Of a stretch of 64,000 bases of DNA, positions 54,830-63,697 are shown in pieces. The translations under genes were made by a program, and so were the position numbers. The stretch's first letter is position 1; every line of letters begins with the position of its first letter. The notes under the pieces were generated by a model. It ran no database searches. It had not been told where the DNA came from and saw only the letters and a list, made by a program, of their open reading frames with translations. This stretch comes from Dietzia sp. ANT_WB102 (GTDB taxonomy: Bacteria > Actinomycetota > Actinomycetes > Mycobacteriales > Mycobacteriaceae), in assembly GCF_008369165.1 (NCBI RefSeq), contig NZ_VOBA01000001.1, forward strand, positions 1,054,001-1,118,000. Reading direction: 5' to 3'.

Positions 54830-55681
54830 ATGGCCGACATCCAGCTCCGTTTTCCCTCCGCATCCTCCCTGGTGGGGAGTGCGTTCCGTGTCGTGGAGTG
54901 GGAGATAAGGCTGGTCAGGGAGTGGCTGCTCCTGCCCGCCCGAGTGTTGGTCCTCCTCGACGATGCCGAGGACATAGTCCAGCGGGTTCGGGGCCTGCTC
55001 GACGAGGTCGACCGGACCGTGCGGGCGATCGATGGGATCGTGGCCACCGCCGCCGAGACCGTCGACGGCGTACGCAACACCGTGGCCAGGGCCAACCGTG
55101 TGGTCGACGGGGTCGCCGACACCGTCTCCGCCGCCGACGGGATCGTCGGCAGGGTGGGGGCGACTGTTGACTCGGCAGATGGAGTGGTGGCGCGCGTCGG
55201 GGCGACGGTGGACACTGCGGACGACCTGGTGCTCGACGCCGGCGGGCTCATCGAACGAGTGGTGCCCCTCGTCGACTTCGCGGAGTCCGCCGTCGCTCCG
55301 ATCAAGCCCGTGGTGGAGGCGCTTCTCCGGGACGCTGATCTCGACCCCGATACTGCCCGGCTCGTCGCGACTCGCCTGATCGAAGTCCTGGCGTGGGCCG
55401 ACAAGATGATCCGGCTGCTGGACCCGATCGCCGATGAGGTGCTCGGGTCGGTCGACCCCGAGGAGGTCAAGGCGGTCGTGCAGTTCATCGATCACCTGCC
55501 CGAGTTGGGCCAGGCCCTCGAAAACGATGTCATGCCGGTGCTGGCCTCCCTCGACACCGTCGCCCCCGAGGTCCACCAGATCCTCGACGTGGCTCAACAG
55601 TGCTTGGAGGCGGTCGCCGGCATCCCCGGATTCCAACTCCTGCGCCGTCGCGGCGGGGAGAACGGCAAGCCCGACAGCTGA
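54830..55681 (+). CDS. Amphipathic 14-residue-repeat protein, unknown function
   Basis: A 283-residue acidic helical protein. Residues about 50-140 contain tandem units of roughly 14 residues such as GIVGRVGATVDSAD, GVVARVGATVDTAD and related copies (VDGVRNTVARANRV upstream), giving a regular Val/Ala amphipathic face like lipid-binding or coiled-coil proteins. A hydrophobic segment near residues 25-45 (LVREWLLLPARVLVLL) may touch the membrane. ATG 54830 is preferred to a GTG 18 nt upstream. Mycobacterial genomes contain similar Val/Asp-rich helical proteins of unknown role. Confidence 0.7.
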   Translation: MADIQLRFPSASSLVGSAFRVVEWEIRLVREWLLLPARVLVLLDDAEDIVQRVRGLLDEVDRTVRAIDGIVATAAETVDGVRNTVARANRVVDGVADTVSAADGIVGRVGATVDSADGVVARVGATVDTADDLVLDAGGLIERVVPLVDFAESAVAPIKPVVEALLRDADLDPDTARLVATRLIEVLAWADKMIRLLDPIADEVLGSVDPEEVKAVVQFIDHLPELGQALENDVMPVLASLDTVAPEVHQILDVAQQCLEAVAGIPGFQLLRRRGGENGKPDS

Positions 55682-55707
55682 GCCTCGGCGCCCGCGAGCA
55701 CACGTGA

Positions 55708-57018
55708 TCACCCGGATGGTGTGCTGTCGTCGGGGGTCAGGACCACACTGCCCAGAAGCTGGCAGGCGGCGAGTGCCAGGTGAGTGTCCAGCCGCTTGGC
55801 CCCCGGCTCTCTTCCCAGTTCATGAGCGGCCTTGGTCAAGCGGTACTTCACCGTGTTGCGGTGAAGGAGCAGTTGGGACGCGGTCTCCGAGTAGTTCTCC
55901 GCAGACTCCAAGAACACGCGAACCGTCTCCCGTTGTCTCGACGCGTCCTCCGTATCTCTGGACAAACCGCCGAGGACCTCTCGGACCCACCGTCGGGTGG
56001 ACGCGAGGTCCTCAGTCAACCGGGCTATGACCGGGATCCCGTCGTCCGCATACGAGACAACATGTAGACCGTCGCTGGTCGATCCCTGCGCGATCGTGGC
56101 GGCCACCCTTGCCTGCGTGCGAGTCGTACAAAACCCCTCGATCCCGGAACCGGGTGCGCCGAACGAGATCCGGACCCCGGGGGTCTGCTCGGCGACCGAC
56201 GCGACGATTCGCGTATCCACCGGGTGGCGGCGGCCCTCCATGCCGAACCACGCCTCTGCAGTGGCGCGGTCGGTGCTAATCATCAGTGGCGTCCGACTGG
56301 CCCCGAGCTTCTCGGCCAGGAGTTCTACCACACTGGCCAAGAGTCGCGACTGGTCAGCGACGGCGCCGAAGTCGTCGATCCACACCCGACAGCCGACATG
56401 CGTCTGGTTCAGTCGGTATCCCGTCACCCTCTCGAACTCGATGGGTTCGACATCCTCTTTCTCGAGGACTCGGTTGACGATCGAGTTGATCGAGCGCGCC
56501 GCCCGATCTTGGGAATAGCGCACTTCCTGCTCGTGCGCGGTGATGACGGTGCGGGTGATCTCGTCCACGTACTGATACAGCCACCCTGCAAGGTGGTGGT
56601 AAAGCGGCAGCTTTTCGTGGTCCTCGCAGTCGACCTCCTGCACTTGATCGAACACGTGGGCCAGGAGGCAGTCGGTACCGACGTGGTAGGCGCGGCGAAG
56701 TGGGGAGCTGGAGACGTTGCGTCGGGCAAGCACGACGGCGTAGTGCAGAGCGTCGGGCAGAGGGGGGAGGTCGTGTGCATCCTTGGTGCGCGAGAGCAGG
56801 TCGATGATGACCTCGACGTTGTTCGTCACACTGGCCTGGAGTGCGGGGCGGATGTCCTCCTCGGTGAGCTCGCCTATGGCTTTTTCGATGGCCATGGTCA
56901 TGTTGTCGGCGATGGCGGCGGTCCGCGAACTGAGCCGCAGTCCTATCCGGCGGGTCAGTTCGCGGAGACGCTCGGGGTTGTGCGGTGTGGTGCTGAGCAT
57001 GTGCGCGGGCGGGGCCAC
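55708..57018 (-). CDS. PucR-family transcriptional regulator
   Basis: A 436-residue regulator. The N-terminal region (about 20-180) is helical (RsbR-like sensor); the centre is a GGDEF-like or CdaR-type domain; the C-terminus ends in a PucR HTH (ENYSETASQLLLHRNTVKYR). GTG 57018 has GGAG upstream; ATG 57000 is an alternative. It is co-directional with and downstream of the acyl-CoA synthetase/DUF3556/oxidoreductase cluster (43-nt gap), so it probably controls it. Confidence 0.88.
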   Translation of the reverse strand: MAPPAHMLSTTPHNPERLRELTRRIGLRLSSRTAAIADNMTMAIEKAIGELTEEDIRPALQASVTNNVEVIIDLLSRTKDAHDLPPLPDALHYAVVLARRNVSSSPLRRAYHVGTDCLLAHVFDQVQEVDCEDHEKLPLYHHLAGWLYQYVDEITRTVITAHEQEVRYSQDRAARSINSIVNRVLEKEDVEPIEFERVTGYRLNQTHVGCRVWIDDFGAVADQSRLLASVVELLAEKLGASRTPLMISTDRATAEAWFGMEGRRHPVDTRIVASVAEQTPGVRISFGAPGSGIEGFCTTRTQARVAATIAQGSTSDGLHVVSYADDGIPVIARLTEDLASTRRWVREVLGGLSRDTEDASRQRETVRVFLESAENYSETASQLLLHRNTVKYRLTKAAHELGREPGAKRLDTHLALAACQLLGSVVLTPDDSTPSG

Positions 57019-57061
57019 GCCCTACTCCGGGGCGAGGACCCGCCGTATCCTTCCTGCGTGA

Positions 57062-58480
57062 TCACCGTGTGGACAGGTGGGCCAGCGCGGAACGCGCCGC
57101 GTTCCATCCGGCCATCCCGTGAGCGCCCGCACCGGGTGGGGCGGCCGCAGAACAGATGTAGACCCCGGGCACTCCGGTCGAATAGGGGTCGAGGGCGACC
57201 CTGGGCCGGAAGACCAACTGTCGAGGGTCGTTGGCACCAGTCACGATATCCCCGCCCACGTAGTTGGGGTTGTGATCCTCGATTTCCTGAGTCGAGCGCG
57301 TGTGGATTTCGTGGATGCGGTCGCGGAACCCCGGAGCGAATCGTTCAATCTGGTCGATGATTGTCTGCGTGGCATCTCCCGTCCAGCCCGCGGGTACATG
57401 GGCGTAGGTGTCTATGGGATGGAGCCCGTTCTTCGCTCGGCCGGGGTCGGCGAGCGACTGCTGGCCGACCAGGACGAATGGCCGTTCAGGCATCTCTCCC
57501 CGGACGACTTGACGCTCGGCGGCGGCGATCTCCGCGAATGTGCCCCCCACGTGGACGGTGCCGGCCGACCGGGACGGTTCGTGGGACCACGGTATTCCGC
57601 CTTCGACCGCGAAGGCCACCTGGAATGCGGCCGGCCCGTGGCGGAACCGGCGGTAGGCGCGGTCGACCCGTCGGGGCAGCACTCCGGTGAGGATCTGTGC
57701 AGCGGCGGAGGGCGAGGTGTCCAGCATGACGATATCCGGGTTCCCGAGCTCGCGATGGTCGCGGACGGTTATCCCGGTTTCTATCCGGCCACCGCGGGAG
57801 GTCAGCATCGTCGCTATCGTGCTGGCGATCGTCGCTGAGCCCCCCACGGCTACCGGCCAGCCGAACCGGTGTGCGGCGGTGCCCAGTGCGACGCCGATTG
57901 CCGAGGACATCACCGATCCGAAGGGGCGGAAGGCGTGCGCGGCGACGCCTCCGAAGAGGGCCCGTGCCTCGTCGGTGTGCCACCGGCGAGCCAGCATGCT
58001 GGCGGGTAGGGCGGCATAGGCCCCGAAGCGAGCGAGGACCAGGGGGTGGTTCGGGACGTGCAGGAGGGGCTGGAGGAATTCCTCGGCGATCTGGGGGAAG
58101 CGAGCGGTGAGTGTTCCGAACATCCGCCGATAGGATTCCCTGTCGGTGCCGAGATGCGAGGCGGTGTGGTCCACCGACTTCCAGACCGCTGCACCCCGGC
58201 CGCCGTCTAGAGGGTGCGAGTACTGGACGTCGGGGAGTGCCCACCGTAGGCCGTGGGACTCGAGATCGAATTGGCGACTGAAACCTGTATCGACGGCCAA
58301 CGGGTGGAAGCCCGAACACTGGTCGTGCAGCAGGCCCGGCGAGGTCAACTCGCCGGACCTGGTGCCGCCGCCAATGGAGTCGGATGCTTCCAGGACGGTC
58401 ACATCGACTCCATCGGCGGCCAGTGTCAACGCGGCTGCCAAACCGTTCGGCCCGCTGCCGACGATGATCGCTGATGGCAT
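57062..58480 (-). CDS. Phytoene-desaturase-like FAD oxidoreductase
   Basis: A 472-residue flavin amine-oxidase/CrtI-fold protein. The dinucleotide motif IIVGSGPNGLAAALTL and the second-strand Glu (VTVLEAS) are followed by a GGG turn. The C-terminal GVYICSAAAPPGAGAHGMAG is the FAD-binding end seen in the NAD(P)/FAD-dependent carotenoid-type group. It belongs to the actinobacterial all-trans-retinol/phytoene desaturase-like family, mostly uncharacterised. The gap to the DUF3556 gene upstream is 4 nt. Confidence 0.85.
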   Translation of the reverse strand: MPSAIIVGSGPNGLAAALTLAADGVDVTVLEASDSIGGGTRSGELTSPGLLHDQCSGFHPLAVDTGFSRQFDLESHGLRWALPDVQYSHPLDGGRGAAVWKSVDHTASHLGTDRESYRRMFGTLTARFPQIAEEFLQPLLHVPNHPLVLARFGAYAALPASMLARRWHTDEARALFGGVAAHAFRPFGSVMSSAIGVALGTAAHRFGWPVAVGGSATIASTIATMLTSRGGRIETGITVRDHRELGNPDIVMLDTSPSAAAQILTGVLPRRVDRAYRRFRHGPAAFQVAFAVEGGIPWSHEPSRSAGTVHVGGTFAEIAAAERQVVRGEMPERPFVLVGQQSLADPGRAKNGLHPIDTYAHVPAGWTGDATQTIIDQIERFAPGFRDRIHEIHTRSTQEIEDHNPNYVGGDIVTGANDPRQLVFRPRVALDPYSTGVPGVYICSAAAPPGAGAHGMAGWNAARSALAHLSTR

Positions 58481-58484
58481 GAAC

Positions 58485-60365
58485 TCAGCTCGATCCGACT
58501 GTGGACTCGTCGAGACCGGTCGCAGGGGACCTGTCAGCGAGCGGGCCTTCGGCGCCCGGCGAGGCGGGGACCGACGAAGACGCGCGCTGATCGGCCGGCA
58601 GATACTCGGGATGACGCCAGGTCACCGTGTAGGGGATGGGCCCGTTCGGCAGCCACGGCTGCTCCTTGACGACGTCCCGGACGTCGTAGTGACCACGTTC
58701 CACCACACCGAGCGCCGCGTCGATCACGCGGTATTCAATGGTCTTCTTGTGTAGCGGCTGCGACTCGGTCCACACGCTGATGAACTCTCCCGGGGCGAAG
58801 TTGCACCGCTTCTGCACGGCCGCGATAGTCCGCTCGTCGAACAGGTGGCCGTCGCCGAACTGCCAGCCCGAGAAGAAGGTGCACATGACCTCGCCCTCGC
58901 GGAACCGGTAGTTCTCCATGCTGTCCAGGTGGTCCGGGAAGATCGACATGTGGCCGCGGCCCTGGGTGTTCATCATTCGGAACGCCGTGGTCTTCTGCAG
59001 GAACATTTCCGCGCCCGCCTCCCCGAACAGGGCCGAGAGCTGGTGCTTCGGTGATGTCATGGAGGTGACGAACTCCGGATTGTCCAGTTTGGCCTCGCAG
59101 CCATTGTTGCGGAACGCCATGGTGGAGTTCGCCCAGTTTCCCGCGTACTGCCGCATCGAGATGAGGAACGAGATCTTGTCCGGGCGGAAATTGCCGATCA
59201 GCGGCCCCGTGAGCGTCAGTACCGCTGCGCCCACCACAACCCACACACTGCTGGCGTCCCAGAGGGCGTAACCGTCGCCGTTGAAGAAGCCCAGGAAGAC
59301 GATCGGCGTCGCGAAGACGTAGAAGAGGTTCCATTCCTGCGGCATGGCCAGGGCGAACATGGAGTAGATGAAGACGTGGAAGCACATCATGAACGCTGCC
59401 GCCAGGACCGCGACGGTCCAGTTGGTGGTGAACAGCAGGATGATGGGGACTACGAACTCGACGATCGTGCCCAGGACGTGCGCGGCGAACCAGGCGACCT
59501 TGGTGGGCATGAGATCCTCGGGCGCGTTGCGGTAGAGCGACCGGCGCAGCGTCTTGGACTTCACCAGCGGGCCGTTGGTGAGCATCGTCTGCACTGTGGG
59601 CGTGAAGTGGACACCGATCTTGGACAGGAACGCGCCCCACCAGACGGCGAACATCGCGATCTTGGCCACGATGATCATGTCCACGGTGCCGCCGCCGTAG
59701 AGCGTGAGGACGCCGAAGCCGAGCATGATCACCGAGTACTGCTCCGGGCGCGAGGCCAGGAACGTCACCCGGTCACGCAGCCCCATGATCATCTGCAACG
59801 CGACATACGTGATGAACGGCCAGGCCGGGACGAGGCCCGCCTCACTGTAGGCGGCAGCGGTCTGCTGGCCCGGCAGGACCAGGCCCAGCACGAGGGTGGC
59901 GAGCATCGCGGCGTACAACGCGACGTCGATTCCCCGGCGCTCGTCACCCTTGGTCAACGGCACCTTGTCCGGCCACGGCGGCAGCCGCAACGTGCCGGTC
60001 CGCATCCAGTACCGGTAACCGGCGGTGTTGGGCTTGAACTTGAAGGCCAGCGGCCCCCACGATTCGTTGAACCCGGTGGCGGACCACAGGATCACCCAGA
60101 TCATGGCCTTTTGATAAACGATGAGCTCGCCCCACCACGCACCGATATCGGTGAGCGGCAGGCCCGGCGTCGACAGACCGATGGCGAGCCACCCGCCGAG
60201 GAAGAAGAACAGCCCCTTGATGAGGTACATCGAGTGCATGATCTTCGGGGCGCCGAAGCCGTATTCAACCCAGTGTTGGGCGAGGAGCTTCATCCGCTCC
60301 ATTACCGGGATCGACTCGAACTTCTCCGGGTCGATATCGGGTACGTCGGCTTGGAGAAATGCCAT
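58485..60365 (-). CDS. DUF3556 multi-helix membrane protein
   Basis: A 626-residue membrane protein of the DUF3556 family, which I recall from mycolic-acid bacteria. About eight hydrophobic helices lie in residues 45-400. The soluble C-terminal 200 residues include GQFGDGHLFDERT-like and RVIDAALGVVERG segments (here FGDGHLFDERT), and the last 45 residues are Ser/Pro-rich. A FNGDGYALWDASSV loop and several conserved Trp/Phe lie near the membrane. Function unknown; lipid-related by context. Confidence 0.8.
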   Translation of the reverse strand: MAFLQADVPDIDPEKFESIPVMERMKLLAQHWVEYGFGAPKIMHSMYLIKGLFFFLGGWLAIGLSTPGLPLTDIGAWWGELIVYQKAMIWVILWSATGFNESWGPLAFKFKPNTAGYRYWMRTGTLRLPPWPDKVPLTKGDERRGIDVALYAAMLATLVLGLVLPGQQTAAAYSEAGLVPAWPFITYVALQMIMGLRDRVTFLASRPEQYSVIMLGFGVLTLYGGGTVDMIIVAKIAMFAVWWGAFLSKIGVHFTPTVQTMLTNGPLVKSKTLRRSLYRNAPEDLMPTKVAWFAAHVLGTIVEFVVPIILLFTTNWTVAVLAAAFMMCFHVFIYSMFALAMPQEWNLFYVFATPIVFLGFFNGDGYALWDASSVWVVVGAAVLTLTGPLIGNFRPDKISFLISMRQYAGNWANSTMAFRNNGCEAKLDNPEFVTSMTSPKHQLSALFGEAGAEMFLQKTTAFRMMNTQGRGHMSIFPDHLDSMENYRFREGEVMCTFFSGWQFGDGHLFDERTIAAVQKRCNFAPGEFISVWTESQPLHKKTIEYRVIDAALGVVERGHYDVRDVVKEQPWLPNGPIPYTVTWRHPEYLPADQRASSSVPASPGAEGPLADRSPATGLDESTVGSS

Positions 60366-60419
60366 TGGTACTCCTTCGTTTAAGTCGAGGGGTCTTGAGG
60401 GGTAGGGGACGGGTCGAGG

Positions 60420-61877
60420 TCAGGCGGCGAACGACGCCCGGAGTCCGGGCTTGTCGATCTTTCCGACCGGGTTCTTGGGTAGTTCGGGCGTGATCTCCAC
60501 GTGCACGGGAACCTTCACGCGGGTGAGGTGCTCACGGCAGTGGTCGATCACGGCCTCAGGGGTCAGCTCGGCGTCGGGGTAGGGGACCACGAACGCCACG
60601 GGGACCTCGCCCATCACGTCGTCAGGTCGGCCGACTACAGCGACTTCGAGCACCCCCGGCAAACTGCCGATGGCGTTCTCGATTTCCTTGGGGTAAATGT
60701 TCTCCCCGCCGCGGATGATCATGTCCTTGAGCCGGTCGACAATACTGAGGTAGCCGTCCTCGTCGAGCCGGCCCAGGTCTCCGGTACGGACCCAGCCGTC
60801 AACGATCGTCTCTGCAGTGGCCTCCGGCATGTTGAGGTAACCGGCCATCACTACTGGCCCGGTAATCAACACCTCCCCGGTCTGTCCGGTGGGCACGTCC
60901 TGCAGGGAGTCGTCGACGATCCTTATGCGCTGACCGGGCAGTGCCGGCCCCACTGTGCCGGGTTTGCGGGGGCCGTCGATCGGGTTGATCGAGGAGGCAC
61001 ATGTCGCCTCGGTCAGGCCGTACCCCTCCAGGATGGGCACGTCGAAGAATTCTTCGGCTGCGGCGAGTAGTTCTCGTGTGGCAGGTGCCGCTCCGCAGAC
61101 CGCGAAGCGGAGTGAGGACATGTCCGGCCGCCTGCCCTCTGCCTTGGTGAGCAGGAGTGCGTAGATGGTGGGCACGGCGGAAAAGTATGTCGGCCGCAAG
61201 TGTTCGACGGCGTCGTAGAATTCCTGGGCGTTGAACCCGGGCATGATCGTCAACTGCGCGCCGACCTGCAGGGGAGTAAGCAGGCTCACCATCAGAGCGT
61301 TGGCGTGAAACAGCGGTAGGACTAGTAGGCAGTGGTCCTCGGCCGTCATGGCCATCGTCTCGGCCATCGTCCGGGACATGGCCGTGGTATTGGCATGGGT
61401 GATCATGACGCCCTTGGGGCGCCCGGTGGACCCGCTGGTGTAAATGACCAAGGCGAGGTCGTCGTCGGCAAGGTCGACGGGGTCGAGTTCGGTGCCATCG
61501 CCCGACGTTCTTAGGTCATCGACGCTAATCGTCTGGCGCCCTCCTGAGGGGGACTCAGAGCTGGAATTCACGACGAGGGCGGCCCCGGCGTCATTGATCT
61601 GGTGGGCGGCCTCGTCGTGGGTGAAGTTCGGATTGATCGGGGTGGCGGCGGCTCCGAGGTACCACGCAGCGAAAATGGAGACCACCAGCTCGCTCCGGTT
61701 GGGGAGCATCACGGCCACGACATCTCCCCTGGTGACGCCCTGGTCGCGGAACTGGGCCGCAACTGCGGTCACTTTCCTGTCAAGCTCGACGAACGACATC
61801 TGCGTCGCATCGTCGCGGATCGCGGGGGCGTCACCGAACCGTTGCGCCAGCACTCTCGGTAGGTATCCGGGTTGCAC
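60420..61877 (-). CDS. Acyl-CoA synthetase (AMP-forming)
   Basis: A 485-residue ANL-superfamily enzyme that would activate a carboxylic acid with ATP and CoA. The P-loop YTSGSTGRPKG, A4/A5 motif GYGLTEA, the hinge DRLKDMIIRGGENIYPKEIE region and catalytic Lys in PKNPVGKIDK are all present. Its length is that of medium-to-long-chain or aryl acid ligases. It is the first gene of the cluster with DUF3556 and the oxidoreductase; the gap to the next gene is 54 nt. Confidence 0.92.
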   Translation of the reverse strand: MQPGYLPRVLAQRFGDAPAIRDDATQMSFVELDRKVTAVAAQFRDQGVTRGDVVAVMLPNRSELVVSIFAAWYLGAAATPINPNFTHDEAAHQINDAGAALVVNSSSESPSGGRQTISVDDLRTSGDGTELDPVDLADDDLALVIYTSGSTGRPKGVMITHANTTAMSRTMAETMAMTAEDHCLLVLPLFHANALMVSLLTPLQVGAQLTIMPGFNAQEFYDAVEHLRPTYFSAVPTIYALLLTKAEGRRPDMSSLRFAVCGAAPATRELLAAAEEFFDVPILEGYGLTEATCASSINPIDGPRKPGTVGPALPGQRIRIVDDSLQDVPTGQTGEVLITGPVVMAGYLNMPEATAETIVDGWVRTGDLGRLDEDGYLSIVDRLKDMIIRGGENIYPKEIENAIGSLPGVLEVAVVGRPDDVMGEVPVAFVVPYPDAELTPEAVIDHCREHLTRVKVPVHVEITPELPKNPVGKIDKPGLRASFAA

Positions 61878-62046
61878 ATCGACTCCTCATCGGTGGGCTT
61901 ATGTGATCTTGGACACTACGCAGTGCGGACAGTAGGTACATCGGCAGATGTGACGAAGTACACGAAGTTCGTAGTGCATCGTGCACAGTGGGGCGCGCCT
62001 AGCTCGCGGTGTGTCGCCGTGGCTGCGGGGCCATCCGGAAAGACGA

Positions 62047-62081
62047 CTGCGGGGCACCTCCGTGGTGGAGGTGCCCCGCAG
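62047..62081 (-). terminator. Hairpin terminator downstream of tRNA-Gly
   Basis: A 15-bp perfect stem (62047-62061 with 62067-62081) and a GTGGT loop, followed on the minus strand by a T-rich stretch. It follows the 3' end of the tRNA by about 20 nt. Confidence 0.8.
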
Positions 62082-62102
62082 TGGAGGGCCCGATTCGGGT
62101 AG

Positions 62103-62176
62103 TGGAGCCGATGACGGGAATCGAACCCGCGCTGTCTGCTTGGGAAGCAGAAGTTCTACCATTGAACTACATCGGC
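62103..62176 (-). tRNA. tRNA-Gly (anticodon CCC), CCA encoded
   Basis: On the minus strand the sequence folds as a cloverleaf: acceptor GCCGATG/CATCGGC, D-arm GTTC/GAAC, anticodon stem TCTGC/GCAGA with loop TTCCCAA (anticodon CCC), and T-arm with loop TTCGATT. The genomic 3' CCA is present. The 74-nt length includes CCA. It stands alone between the acyl-CoA synthetase and DUF2530 genes. Confidence 0.95.
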
Positions 62177-62237
62177 AGTGCCTGCTGGAGGCCGGTTCAG
62201 ATTAGCACGAGCCCCGCCAGCCGCATCGGAGGCGGGG

Positions 62238-62492
62238 TCATCTCCCGGCGGACTTGCGCTTCGCGCCGGGGGTCATGGGCCGCTTGGGCTGGGCGAGTGA
62301 CGCGCGGGGGACGAAGCCGAACGCCACGCCACCAATCACCGCCACCGCGATCGCCCCGATGAGCCACGGCGTGACCGATCCCCCGCTGGTGATCCCCATC
62401 AGCGCGATGAGTACAGCGACGCCGACGCACACCCACGACCACTGGGTCCAGCGCCAGATGTACTTCGAGGGCTCTTCCCTGAACTCGTTCAT
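62238..62492 (-). CDS. DUF2530-like small membrane protein
   Basis: An 84-residue protein with two hydrophobic helices (near 18-38 and 44-62) and a basic C-terminus (PKRPMTPGAKRKSAG). This size and layout match the actinobacterial DUF2530 group; function unknown. ATG 62492 is used, with an in-frame ATG three codons upstream. It lies upstream of and co-directional with tRNA-Gly. Confidence 0.7.
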   Translation of the reverse strand: MNEFREEPSKYIWRWTQWSWVCVGVAVLIALMGITSGGSVTPWLIGAIAVAVIGGVAFGFVPRASLAQPKRPMTPGAKRKSAGR

Positions 62493-62710
62493 GGAACCCA
62501 TTTCACCACGTCAGCCGGGGTCGGCGCATATCTGCGGACGCTGTCGGGGGGCCCTCGCCGCGCCGGTCGGTCGGAGATGTGGCAGGTCTCACGTGGTTTC
62601 GGCGGGCGATTCGGGAACGAACGAGGCCCATCATGCGCTGAAATGGAGAGCAGTCCGTTTTGTGCGGCCGGGCGTCCGGTCGGCGGGCGCAACCTTGCAG
62701 GAGGTGCGTG

Positions 62711-63529
62711 GTGGACGTGGATGACCTCACGGAGCGATCAGTCGCCGAGCGGGTGCGAACAGTGCTCGCCAGAGGTGCGGCAGGGACGGTCGAGGCCGGG
62801 GTCCTCAGGCGGCCCCTGCGCTCTGCGCGGGTCCGGGACGACGGCGTCGTCGTCCTGGTAGTCGACGTGGCGGGCGTGTCTCGCGACGCTGGCAACGCCG
62901 ATCGGGTCGTGGGCACTGGCGCTGCCGCGACCGTCGAGATTGTCGACACGGTGTGCACCGGTCGGTGCCGGTCGTCCGCGTCGCGCCCATCATTCGCCCT
63001 CGACGGCCGCGCCGCGTCAGGGTCGGAACGTGATGGGGAGTGCGACGACGAGTGCGCTGTGGCCCGGGGTGTGGTCACTCTCTCGGGTATCGTGACCGCC
63101 TCTTCTGCAGCACGCAGGCGCAGGTTGGTCACCGCCGACGGCGGCGGGGCAGGCTCGACCGGGGAGGGTGGAACTCTCCAGCTGAGCGAACTGCAGCCCC
63201 TGGAGATCACGTACCTCACGTCGGATGGGGTGCACATGGTTGCGCGTGCGGATCTCGCCGCCGCCGCGGTCGACCCGATCGGTGTGGACGAGCAGGTGTG
63301 GTTGCGCCGATTGGCGTCCGATGCCGGCCTCGCAGCTCGACTCGCGTTGCGTGCCGGGCGGCAGATCGCGGGCACGCAACCCCGCATCGTGGCGATAGAT
63401 CGACGCGGGATCGATCTCATGATCGGCTCGACCGCTGGCGTGTTCGGCGAGCGTGTCCGTCTGCCGTTCGCGCAGGTCTGCAGCAATTCCGATGAGGTAT
63501 TGGCCGAGCTGGCAACGCTGTCGAGCTAG
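62711..63529 (+). CDS. DUF2470-like protein, probable heme/flavin-linked
   Basis: A 272-residue protein. The C-terminal block around QIAGTQPRIVAIDRRGIDLM and a final VRLPFAQVCSN resemble the DUF2470 domain attached to pyridoxamine-oxidase-like/HugZ-type heme proteins. A Cys/Asp-rich segment (CTGRC and GECDDEC near residues 80-120) is unusual and could bind metal. Its N-terminal helix (SVAERVRTVLARG) resembles that of the next gene (AERACSALRRC), suggesting paralogy. GTG 62711 has AGGAGG at 6 nt; GTG 62708 is also possible. It ends 36 nt before the iron box. Confidence 0.55.
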   Translation: MDVDDLTERSVAERVRTVLARGAAGTVEAGVLRRPLRSARVRDDGVVVLVVDVAGVSRDAGNADRVVGTGAAATVEIVDTVCTGRCRSSASRPSFALDGRAASGSERDGECDDECAVARGVVTLSGIVTASSAARRRRLVTADGGGAGSTGEGGTLQLSELQPLEITYLTSDGVHMVARADLAAAAVDPIGVDEQVWLRRLASDAGLAARLALRAGRQIAGTQPRIVAIDRRGIDLMIGSTAGVFGERVRLPFAQVCSNSDEVLAELATLSS

Positions 63530-63565
63530 GTCTGGGCGCACTAATTCCCCAAAAGCCCTTGCGTC

Positions 63566-63584
63566 GAAGGTAAGCCTTACCTAA
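63566..63584 (+). promoter_or_regulatory. Candidate IdeR/DtxR iron box
   Basis: A 19-nt site with an AGGTAA-GCC-TTACCT palindromic core matches the DtxR/IdeR consensus TTAGGTTAGGCTAACCTAA at about 14 of 19 positions. It lies 114 nt upstream of the gene at 63698 and just after the DUF2470-like gene, as expected for an Fe(II)-dependent repressor site. Confidence 0.75.
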
Positions 63585-63622
63585 ATTCACTGTTGCGGGT
63601 AGTCACGTCCCCGCGTCGGTTC

Positions 63623-63665
63623 TTTCCGTTCCGGCGCCGCTGAATCACAGGCGCCGGAACGGAAA
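63623..63665 (+). promoter_or_regulatory. Long hairpin in the leader of the iron-box gene
   Basis: A 16-bp perfect stem (63623-63638 with 63650-63665) with an 11-nt loop, between the iron box and the ATG at 63698. There is no T-run on either strand, so it is more likely a leader structure or RNA-stability element than a simple terminator. Confidence 0.5.
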
Positions 63666-63697
63666 AGACCGGGACCGCGACGACGAGAGGGTAAGGC

